From Coenobita brevimanus (Eukaryota > Arthropoda > Malacostraca > Decapoda > Coenobitidae): a DNA stretch of 64,000 nucleotides. Of this stretch, positions 55,545 to 64,000 are shown one piece after another. Each line of letters begins with the position of its first letter. Position 1 is the first letter of the stretch. The notes under the pieces were generated by a model. It had not been told where the DNA came from and did no database searches. It saw only the letters and a list, made by a program, of their open reading frames with translations. The stretch covers positions 48,313,343 to 48,377,342 of the forward strand of contig CM064669.1 in the NCBI GenBank assembly GCA_032717465.1. Direction: 5' to 3'. The translations under genes and the position numbers were made by a program.

Positions 55545-56084
55545 AAGCTTCAACATGCCTGCTTAAGTTAGACTTGGTCACCTAATGGCATCTCTCCATA
55601 CTACTTGATCTCTGGCAGTCTCCCTGTCCAATCCCGTATCCCTGAGGTCTCACTCTGACTTCATCCCAGGTCTTTTTTTTAGTTTGCCTCTCACAACTCG
55701 ACCCTAAACAATCACAGCTCTCTCCCTCCATCCTCTCCACATGTCCATACCATCTCAACCTACCCCTCCTCATCACTACATCAATACATTCAAGTCCCAT
55801 TCTTCTTCTCAACTCTTCAACTGCAGTCCTAACACCCTTCCCAAGGCCTGTCATTCAAGGATGCACTACAAACAAATCTAATCATTGTCATTACTGTATG
55901 TTTAAGCCTATGAACATCCTCATCCTTCACTGCCCAGGTCTCACGTGCCACATACAAAGATCCCTTAGCACTGAGGGAGAGCCCTCTCAATGTCAGGAGG
56001 CAACAGCTCCCTGAACTTCTTCCAGCCACTCCTTATCCTAGCCACACAGCTAACACCAGCTCCACCTCCAGCACATAGCATGTC

Positions 56085-56123
<39 letters not shown>

Positions 56124-56340
56124 AGCAAGACTAATCCTTTCATGCCTGAAATCTCCACATGCTCCCCCCCACACACACCACACACCATGTCAGCATTTTT
56201 CACAGTCTACCTCTAACACCACATACACAACCTCTCACCAACACTGAACAAGTTGCAATTCCTTCCCACACCCTAGTGGTAATCCACACATGGTCACTCC
56301 CGCAGCTTTGACAGTACCACCACCAGCCCTAGATACCATC
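55545..56340 (-). mobile_element. LINE family 1 copy, 3' part
   Basis: The minus strand reads, from 56330, a degraded finger region, then MLCAGGGAGVSCVARIRSGW with a T-run (A-run 56076-56122 on this strand) inserted just before it. Then RLRWYGHVERMEG and TKKKTWDEVR follow, ending in GCATGTTGAAGC at 55549. Several frame changes are present. The poly(A/T) run interrupts the ORF between ICHERISL and DMLCAGG. Confidence 0.82.
56076..56122. repeat. Poly(A) tract inside LINE family 1
   Basis: About 46 bases of A. It could mark a collapsed retroposon insertion whose body was lost. Confidence 0.95.
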
Positions 56341-57049
56341 ACCCTTGGTTACTAGTTGTATCGACCCTCCAATCACAGTACACACTGCCATCAATTGAGA
56401 CAAAAGGGAACAGGGATCTCTCAGGTTTGATAACGTGCTATAACAAATTTAACAGACAATGGAGAACGTTGCCTTCATGAGGTGGCAGTCTCCTTGGTTA
56501 TGGCTAACAGTCATGTCAATGTGCTATAGCAATACACTTTACAGGTACAGGAGGCTTGCTTTCATGTGTCTCCTTGGTTACTAGTCCTGCAGGTGATAGG
56601 TGACTGTGATCATCCACTCACTTGATACACAGTGCAACCTCTTAAATTCGAAGTTCTTGTGGCCTTTTGATACTTTTGACAAATTTGAACTTTTAATAAA
56701 GCATTTCTGTGGCTGTCTTAATTCTCATGGTTTAGACATGCTTCTGACACAAGCTTTGTTGTCTGGGCTAACTAGCTGGCTTCAGGCATCCTATTTTCCA
56801 TTGTTAACACTACCATTTATCTCATCTCTTAACTCAAGGATCAGTACAATAATCGCTACAAACCATGAAGTGTTTCTTTCACATTTCCTTTCCTCATCTT
56901 GTGTATGTCCCCTTGTTCTAAAACACTATGCAGTTGTTTTCATATTTAACATCAATCGGTAAGTTGTAAGGGACAGTAATTATGCATTCATTTATTTACG
57001 TAAAAACTACAGTATTGAACATGAATATTTACATCTTTCAGCAACCACC
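56341..57049. other. Non-coding
   Basis: The CTCCTTGGTTACTAGT phrase is repeated at 56349, 56485 and 56570, a dispersed repeat also at 55500 and 58640. No gene is supported. Confidence 0.45.
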
Positions 57050-57250
57050 ATCCACTCCTTGATGTAGCACTGCCCACTATCTCCATTATTTTTGTTTCTG
57101 TCCTCCTCTCTCCCTATTTCTCACATCTTTCCTCTCAATTTTTATTATTCCTTCCTTTTCAGGTGGCTTTACACTGAGTAACACGCCTAATGGCTTTCTG
57201 TAAGCCAGAAAACCATTTACAATGCTGGGTGGTAACCATATAACCAACCC
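57050..57250. repeat. Dispersed repeat F3 copy
   Basis: GGTGGCTTTACACTGAGTAA..AAACCATTTACAATGCTGGG..AACCATATAACCA. Confidence 0.75.
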
Positions 57251-58149
57251 ATACGTGATGCTACACTTCACATATTGTGCACTGATTACACAGTTTATTT
57301 TATGACATTTTATGATATGTACAATTACTGCCAGTCTGCATTACTATAATCTTGCAGAAATACTGCAATCTCAGTGATGAAATACATAAGTACATTGTCT
57401 GTGTGTGTGAAAAAAAAATGGAAGATGGTGGTGGTTTATATCTACTCAAAAATATATTGCACAGTGGTTTAACTGTGATGCAAATGATCTATCAGAATTA
57501 CACTAAGACTGCTGCCTACCAACAATCATGATTCAGTCAAAAGTGAATAAAATCAGTTGACGTCTGACAAGTGGTGTTGTGTGATAAAGGAATATTTACC
57601 ATAATTCCACTCAAAAATTTAAAAACCTTATCACACTGCTTTGTAATGTCATACACTGTCAGGTTTAACACCACCGCTATCTTTGACAACACCTGCAATG
57701 AGTTATTTACTCTGGTTTCAGTTGGTACAGCACTAAGAACTGTCAAATTTGTCATACATGGTAGTTTCCATCACCAGTCATTTCACAACACACACACTAA
57801 GTACTTGTGGCTGCATTCTTATACTGCATCATTTTTGTTCCCAGCACTGCACTAATTGGTAAAGCCAGGACACCTGTTTGAAGCCACAATTATGGTCAAA
57901 TTTGGATATGATAAAACTAACTCAAATAAGAAAGAGCTTAACCAAGAGGAGGAAAGGAAATTATTATTATTATGGGTGACCACACACTTTATGGTGAGGT
58001 CATCAGTAACAGATGGGTGTAGCTAGGATTTTTTTTTTTTAATAGTCTCTGGTTATTTCTGAGCTAAGTTTGGGAAATAAAAATGACATTTTTCATAAAT
58101 TATGGCAATTGAACTTTAGAGGTTTGCAAACTTTTGAGGTTGCACTGTA
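57251..58149. other. Non-coding
   Basis: Nothing recognised. (TTA)n at 57960. Confidence 0.5.
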
Positions 58150-58560
58150 GTAATACCTATTCTTCCTTCAACTTTATCAGTTTGTTTGTCCTCACTCCCT
58201 ACTTCTCCCTTTCCTTCATGTCACTTTTTCTCTTCTTTCCACTTCATGTGGTTTTACACCAGGTCACAGGCCTAATGGTTTCCTGCAGCCCAGGAAACCA
58301 TTTACAATGTTGGGTGGTAATCATATCACCAAATAATGGGGTGATGTGGGGCCTGCTATGGTGCTCACGTTAACTGGATTATGCAAATGCAGCATCCATC
58401 CAGGAACCAAACCTCCACACTATTCAACGCACCTTGCTGTTGCAGGGCTCTGCCACAGGGGAACACTGGTTCACTAAATGAGGTGGCAAGGCTGTTGCTT
58501 GCCTGTGGTTGATGGGTCTGCTTGGCCAGGCAGACTGGGGTTGATCAACAACGTACTTCA
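58150..58560. repeat. Dispersed repeat F3, longer copy
   Basis: F3 core at 58250-58330, followed by ATCCATCCAGGAACCAAACC..GATGGGTCTGCTTGGCCAGG..GGGGTTGATCAACA. This shows that the 24915-25095 repeat is the F3 downstream part. Confidence 0.72.
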
Positions 58561-59353
58561 ATTCACAATGCCATCAAACAAAACATGCCCCAATGCCCTC
58601 CCTTATCCTCCAAGGATGGTGGAGTACACAAGTCTCCTTGGTTACTAGTCTAATACCTCCCTATCATCCCATAAAGGAAAATGGTGGACTACAGGATACG
58701 GGCCAATGCAGCCAGCAGACCAACATGTTCCAGTTCAGATAAGCCTGGCCACAAAATACATCACCAGCACTACCATATAAACCAGCCAGGGAACACAATG
58801 ACAATTACTTGGATTTAACATACATGAAAACAGCACTTCATGACTAGCATAAACGAGGACATTCTGTACACACAACTACAGTTCTTTCACTTAAACTTGG
58901 CCTAGACATATCCTTTGACAGCTGACTTAACTTAGTTCAGTAGGAAAGACACAATCACTGGCTCTACAACCTTTCCACCGCACTGCATGACTAAGATCAC
59001 TAATTTTGATCTAATACAGTATAGCTAAACACGATTCAAAGATGGTAATTTTAGGTCGTTGAAACCTTTCCACAGCACTTCTTCGTGACTAGCAAGGTAT
59101 TTTAAGGCCAAGTTAAAGCAAAGTGATTGAGATGCAGTTTTAACACATTACCAATCTTCTTCAAACATACAGCATATTCCTCTACCCAGCTGGCTTCATC
59201 TTGCCATCTTGATATCTTCATAGATCTTGTTGGACGCCATCTGTTTCCTGCAAATACAACAACACATTAGCTGTGCTTTTATCTACACCAACACCCACTG
59301 ACCTAACCTACAACACCCACTAACCTACTCTACACCTACACCCACTGACCTAA

Positions 59354-59354
<1 letters not shown>
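58561..59354. other. Non-coding with SINE-like fragments
   Basis: GTGGACTACAGGATAC and TTCCAGTTCAGATAAGCCTG at 58685-58745 relate to 63490-63545 and 6400. No gene is supported. Confidence 0.45.

Positions 59355-59402
<48 letters not shown>
59355..59402. repeat. (CA)n microsatellite
   Basis: A CA run of about 48 bases. Confidence 0.97.
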
Positions 59403-59404
<2 letters not shown>

Positions 59405-59406
<2 letters not shown>

Positions 59407-59908
59407 ACCTTCAAACACCAGCCAACTGGATTACCTAAACTCAAGATCACAAGTTTAAATTCTGTACCTAAACAACAAGAGCCTACCTGCACAGACTGCA
59501 GTCAATATTTAAGTTTCTCTTTCAAACTCAGAATGTGAAACTTGTATTAAAATGCCTCCTTATGGCCAAAACTGACAACTGTTTAATAATCAGCTGATGC
59601 AACACCTGACCTATCAAATCAAATCAAAATTTCAAGCTGAGCAACTTTGTATTTCATAAGCCACTACAATGCTTCCTTAAAGTCAAACTGAAATGCAGCC
59701 AATAGTCAGCTTAGGCAATGGCTGACATGATAAATCAACAAAAGTTCAGGCTGAGCAGCTTTGTATTTCATAAAATCACTCCAAGTTCTCCAAGAGCAGA
59801 TATTTACGCTTTCCTTGCAGAGAGAAAAAAAAATTACCACTTCTAGACCTGTTAGCTTTGCCACAGGTGAACAGACCTATTAATATTCCAAAGCACATCT
59901 GGCTGGAC
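59405..59908. other. Non-coding
   Basis: Nothing recognised. TCAGGCTGAGCAGCTTTGTA at 59749 partly repeats TTCAAGCTGAGCAACTTTGT at 59632. Confidence 0.5.
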
Positions 59909-60166
59909 CACCTTAACCCACACCACCAGGCACCTAGAGTAAACACAGCAGCACAACCACCTGACACAAAGCATCAGCCAATACCACCTTAACCCACTAC
60001 ACCACCAGGCACCTACAGTAAACACAGCAGCACAACCACCTGACACATTCAAAGCATCAGACACCACCACCTTAACCCACTACACTACCAGGCACCTACA
60101 GTAAACACAGCAGCACAACCACCTAAAACATTCAGAGCATCAGACACCACCACCTTAACCCACTGA
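59909..60166. repeat. Tandem repeat, 80-bp unit, about 3.2 copies
   Basis: CACCTTAACCCACTACACCA..GGCACCTACAGTAAACACAG..AACCACCTGACACATTC..AGCATCAG recurs from 59909, 59984 and 60068, and partially at 60150. Confidence 0.93.
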
Positions 60167-60579
60167 ACGACTTAGACGATGGCCAGATTCAGAAAAATGG
60201 CAGAAACTGTAACCACTGCTAATACACCTAAAGATAATTCACCATACTCCCTGAGTGCTTTATCCATCTATATCTATTTATCTATATCTACTGAAGTAAT
60301 TTTGAAGACTATTTCAAAGTCTGCATTACATGAGGAAGCTACTACAGTTCAAAAAAATCTTCCCAAACAAGAAATGAACAAAGTAAGGGAACCATTCAGT
60401 GCAAGATGCCTGGCCACTGCATTTAAGAGCATGTCACAGTAGGAAGCACCAATGAACCAGCACCAGGGAACCAGCACTAATGAACCAGCACCAAGTCACA
60501 CTGGCTACATGGCACCAAGACTGGCATGGGAGCAGCTTTGGCCATGAAGACGCTTGGTGATGAAACAGTTTGGTGTTAA
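60167..60579. other. Non-coding with LINE-end trace and small repeats
   Basis: GGAACCATTCAGTGCAAGAT then CTGGCCACTGCATTTAA (60388-60430) matches the LINE 3' fragments at 11280 and 54430. GAACCAGCAC repeats at 60453-60490. Confidence 0.45.
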
Positions 60580-60768
60580 TGCACAAGGAGGAAGGCAGGA
60601 TAGGGAGGAAGGCAGGATAGGGAGGAAAGAAGGATAAGGAGGAAAGAAGGATAGGGAGGAAAGAAGGATAGGGAGGAAAGAAGGATAGGGAGGAAGGGGA
60701 GGATAGGCAGGAAGGGGAGGGTAGGGAGGAAGGGGAGGGTAGGGAGGATAAGGAGGAAGGAAGGATGG
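60580..60768. repeat. Polypurine minisatellite, about 17-bp unit
   Basis: About 11 copies of GGATAGGGAGGAA(A/G)G(A/G)A. Purine only over long stretches. Confidence 0.93.
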
Positions 60769-60948
60769 GGCAGTGTTAATGGCAGGGCCTTAAACTATTC
60801 ATGGCATAATACCAAATGTCTAGCCTGATAGTAGGGGGGAAATGTAGGGCCAAAAGAATTATGGAAATATCAAGAAAAGGTGGACCAGTAGAGAGAGGAC
60901 AGGAAGGGGAGAGAAAGGAGATACAATCACTGGTAAAAGGAAAAGAAG

Positions 60949-61050
60949 TCACAGGCAGGAGGAGAAAGTCACAGGCAGGAGGAGAAAGACGCAGGCAGGA
61001 GGAGAAAGACGCAGGCAGGAGGAGAAAGACACAGGCAGAAGGAGAAAGAC
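60949..61050. repeat. Minisatellite, 20-bp unit, 5 copies
   Basis: Unit GCAGGCAGGAGGAGAAAGAC with A/G change at one position. The 107-residue frame through it is an artefact. Confidence 0.93.
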
Positions 61051-61129
61051 GCAGGCATTTTGTAAAAAAAAAATGTCAGATTAATACAAACTTACACAGT
61101 ACTTCCAATTCCCTGACTCCCCCAACATC

Positions 61130-61300
61130 TCTTCCTTAGTGATATATTTTTGGTTTTATTCTTGCTACTACTTGGCAATTTTTAAAACTCAGGGGCTGGT
61201 ACTCTTGAAGCACCTCCCCTAACACCTCTTCCTTATTGATTTATTGTTTTATTCTTGCCACCACCAGGCATTTTAAAACTCAGGGAGGACTTACAGCTCT
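61130..61300. mobile_element. Two F6 MITE fragments
   Basis: ATTCTTGCTACTACTTGGCA (61158) and ATTCTTGCCACCACCAGGCA (61250) each precede TTTTAAAACTCAGG and are separated by CTAACACCTCTTCCTTA. This looks like a local duplication of an F6 interior. Confidence 0.55.
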
Positions 61301-61335
61301 GATGGGGTTAATAAGGTTACATCTTCAGTTCAAAA

Positions 61336-62244
61336 AATACAGGATTAATAGACTCTGGAAATATTGCTATCGTATCTTTTACACAGACTCTGGAAATATT
61401 GCTATCGTATTGTTTATACAGACTCTGGAAATACAGCTATCGTATCATTTATATAGACTCTGGAAATATTGCTATCGTATCGTTTATATAGACTCTGGAA
61501 ATACAGCTATCGTATCGTTTATATAGACTCTGGAAATACAGCTATCGTGTCGTTTATATACACTCTGGAAATACAGCTAACGTATCGTTTATATAGACTC
61601 TGGAAATACAGCTATCGTATTGTTTATATACTCTCTGGAAATACAGCTATCGTATCGTTTATATAGACTCTGGAAATACAGCTATCATATCGTTTACATA
61701 GACTCTGGAAATACAGGTATCGGTATCATTTATATAGACTCTGGAAATATTGCTATCTTATCATTTATACAGACTCTGGAAATATTGCTATCGTATCATT
61801 TATAATATAGACTCTGAAAATATTGCTATCGTATTGTTTATATATACTAAAATATTGTTATCGTGTTGTTTATATACAGCAGACTCTGGAAATATTGCTA
61901 TCGTATCGTTTATATTCACTCTAGAAATATTGCTCTCGTATCATTTATATAGACTGGAAATACACCTATTGTATCGTTTATATAGACTGGAAATACAGCT
62001 ATCGTATCATTTATATAGACTGGAAATACAGCTATCGTATCATTTATATAGACGAAATACAGCTATCGTATCATTTATATAGACTGGAAATACAGCTATC
62101 ATATCGTTTATACAGACTCTGGAAATACAGCTATCGTATCATTTATATAGACTGGAAATATTGCTCTTGTATCGTTTATATAGACTCTGGAAATATTGTT
62201 CTCGTATCATTTATATAGACTCTGGAAATACTGCAATGATATCG
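61336..62244. repeat. 35-bp minisatellite, about 26 copies
   Basis: Unit TATCGTATCGTTTATATAGA plus CTCTGGAAATACAGC, with two main variants (ACAGC and ATTGC) and later copies missing CTCT. There are no spacers between units. It ends directly against the family-1 LINE tail at 62245. Confidence 0.96.
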
Positions 62245-62455
62245 TTTACAAAGGCTCCAACAAGCTTGAATGTGTCGGTTTTCATAACTTAATAGCAGCT
62301 TTCCACACTGCTCAATCTCTGGCAGCCTCCCTATTCAGTCCTAGCCCTGAGGTCACACCCTATGGCCTCTTCCCAGGTCTTTTTCAGTCTGCCTCCCACC
62401 TCTACCCTTAACCTTACCACTTATCACCTTCCACACCCAACTGTTACTCTCCATT
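62245..62455 (-). mobile_element. LINE family 1, 3' end fragment
   Basis: GGCTCCAACAAGCTTGAATG is the reverse of the family-1 3' end; the CCTGAGGTCACACCC, CTTCCCAGGTCTTTTTC and ACCACTTATCACCTTCCACA stretch matches 4660-4745. No intact frame. Confidence 0.78.
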
Positions 62456-63221
62456 AAAAATAAAATCAAGGCATTTGAGAGAAGAACAAGTACCAATGGA
62501 ACTTAGAAATCTGCATATAAGACAAGGCTTTACTATCACACCACTGATTTCCCTAGATAAATAGCTAAGGAAGGGGTGTTAGGGAGCTTCCTTTTGAATG
62601 CAGGGGTCTCCAACTGACTTAAGTTTAACCCCTAAAATAAATAATTACAGAAGAGATGTCAGGGAGCTTCCTGTTGTGTGTTAATTTACTCCTGCCACAG
62701 CCAATGGTTTTATCCAGCTCTGGGGATATTTTATTTACTGATGGGGTAATAATGGCTATCTGTCTTCTGCTGCAAGTCTCCAAAGACTTAAAACTATATG
62801 GAAAAGTTAAGAATGAAACCTAAGGCACAAGGGGTGGCAGTGATAATTTCCTGGGATATGGTTGTTAGCATTGCCAATTTAACTGCAGCACACTTACTGC
62901 AAATAATTCCACTTAGCAAAATTGAGTTTTTAATGTTCTGCATGATTCTTGCAACTTTAGCTTCCTCAGCTATTTAAGCACAAGTTGCAGTGCATTTTGA
63001 CTAACACCTACTGAGGCCAGTTCTGCAACCAACTGGCAATTAACAAAAGCAGCACCACAGCAAGATTTATAGAAAACTATACGTTATGTATGAAACACTC
63101 CACTGGCCCATCAATGGTTATTTCAACAGACTGCCACCTAAGTGAGTATGTATAACATTTTTAAATGTACTCATCTTGTAGTATCCAGCCAAGTTGCTCC
63201 CCTTCATCACTGGTGGTGGTG
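62456..63221. other. Non-coding with F8 and F6 fragments
   Basis: F8 phrases at 62560-62600 (AAGGAAGGGGTGTTAGGGAG) and 62640-62675. F6-like TTACTCCTGCCACAGCCAAT..TTTTATCCAGCTC to TACTGATGGGGTAA at 62687-62747. No gene is supported. Confidence 0.5.
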
Positions 63222-63305
63222 GTGGATGTCTACTGCCAGACACCCACCACAGCAGGGGTGGCCTCCTCTGCCATCAAGCTGCCCTCGTCATACTGCCCTA
63301 AAGTA
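63222..63305 (-). mobile_element. LINE family 2, 3' end fragment
   Basis: GTCTACTGCCAGACACC followed by GCAGGGGTGGCCTC matches the family-2 3' end on the minus strand. Confidence 0.55.
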
Positions 63306-63879
63306 TAAACACGCTTTACAACTCCACCCTTGAACTACAATGCCAGTGCTACCTCAACCATCAACACTAGTTAAATCTTAGGCTGAAGGACATACTGAAG
63401 GCTGTATCAAACCAGCCATTTCAAGGAGTCTATCAGTTAATATTCTTGCCACACACATATGTACCTATCTCTCAGGAGGAAGATGGTGGACTGCAGAAGA
63501 GGAATTTTAGCATGAAGTCTCCTAAATTCATATCCAGATAAGCATGAACCCACAACTGAGTTAAGGATTCTAGTAAGTAAGTTTCTCAGTGAAATATGTT
63601 AACACCCAAATATGCCTAGTAACCAATGCATTTATTCCTATACAGTATAATGCTACTTCCCTATTCAAGTTAGGCAAATGCAAAGAGCAAACTAGCTAGG
63701 AACAATCTTCATTTTCCTTCATCCTGATCTTTTCCACCTAATGCTGAAGTGAGGAAGGGTGCAGAAAGGAAGGACAGGGAAAGAAATAATAGAGGAAGCA
63801 CTTACATTTATACCTCAACATCTTTACCAGCCTAATGGAGCGGGAAAAGGGAACTTATTTCCTTCATTCATTCATTTAT
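63306..63879. other. Non-coding with SINE-like fragment
   Basis: GGAGGAAGATGGTGGACTGC (63475) to CATATCCAGATAAGC is shared with 58680-58740 and 6400. Confidence 0.45.
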
Positions 63880-63926
63880 AAAAACTCCAAGATGCTTCCA
63901 TATATCAGCCTTGATCACCTAATGAC
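63880..63926 (-). mobile_element. LINE family 1, 3' terminal scrap
   Basis: AACTCCAAGATGCTTCCATA and CAGCCTTGATCACCTAATGA match the family-1 3' end in reverse, with a TTCATTCATTCATTTA tail. Confidence 0.65.
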
Positions 63927-63931
63927 GAAGA

Positions 63932-64000
63932 GAGTGTATGTGAGTGAGGTGGAGGGTGGAAGAGGAAGGGGGAGACCGAGGATGAGATGGAGGGATGGGG
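63932..64000 (+). mobile_element. LINE family 2 coding fragment at window edge
   Basis: The plus-strand frame reads RVYVSEVEGGRGRGRPRMRW then RDG and runs off the window. It is an undamaged version of the segment amplified at 52117-52767. It begins immediately after a family-1 3' scrap in the opposite direction. Confidence 0.75.

Noticed and set aside
60816..61139. Lys/Arg/Glu-rich frame of 107 codons
   Set aside because: Most of it is the 20-bp purine-rich minisatellite.
61336..62244. Regular 35-bp direct repeats resembling a CRISPR array
   Set aside because: Units abut with no unique spacers, the genome is eukaryotic, and no cas genes are present.

Overview
This is a non-prokaryotic window. 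It has spliced exons with consensus donors and acceptors, dense microsatellites, and several classes of eukaryotic transposon. The one clear host gene and the repeat content (TTAA-inserting piggyBac elements, LINEs with trinucleotide tails, long CA, CT and CCT/CAT tracts) suit an arthropod, most likely a decapod crustacean. That taxon call is an inference from style, not from a marker gene.

Host genes. The first 8.2 kb holds the last three coding exons of a plus-strand DENND5 (DENND5A/B, Rab6-interacting protein 1) orthologue at 604-780, 5888-6086 and 8043-8223. They splice in phase and end in a stop codon. The 5.1 kb intron between the first two carries a Jockey-type LINE (plus) and a second LINE (minus). 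The end of the middle exon and its donor are partially duplicated inside the next intron. A short ETHE1-like exon remnant lies at about 35264, and an unrecognised exon-like ORF at 40127.

Transposon layout. About 8.2-19.9 kb: 3' UTR and then non-coding DNA with MITEs, including a TA-flanked pogo-like one, and LINE tails. 19.95-23.39 kb: a complete piggyBac element with TTAA on both sides and a broken transposase (minus). 25.45-27.58 kb: a family-1 LINE (plus) with a SINE-like insertion. 27.58-35.22 kb: three related piggyBac elements. A (non-autonomous) is split by B (non-autonomous) at an internal TTAA, and C is a coding copy with a nearly complete transposase. 38.3-40.05 kb: a tandem duplication containing a G-quadruplex motif. 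41.1-41.85 kb: a family-2 LINE fragment. 45.2-47.05 kb: a three-unit tandem repeat with a built-in AATAAA/poly(A). 48.6-50.65 kb: pyrimidine-rich minisatellites. 50.8-51.8 kb: five consecutive long inverted repeats. 52.1-53.85 kb: a LINE-derived tandem array split by a TTA-flanked Harbinger-like element with an MADF-type exon. 54-64 kb: LINE 3' fragments and minisatellites, including a 35-bp array joined to a LINE tail.

Family labels used below. LINE family 1: RT with an embedded PHD-like finger and a 3' end reading GGAGCC. LINE family 2: ORF ending near CLWPPLMGLRCLAVDR with a (TAGA)n-type tail. S1: a SINE-like repeat of about 150 bp ending in (ATG)n. F3, F6, F7 and F8: other dispersed repeats. 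No CRISPR array, rRNA, convincing tRNA gene or prokaryotic operon was seen. Nearly every other long open frame is antisense to a transposon or runs through a tandem repeat.
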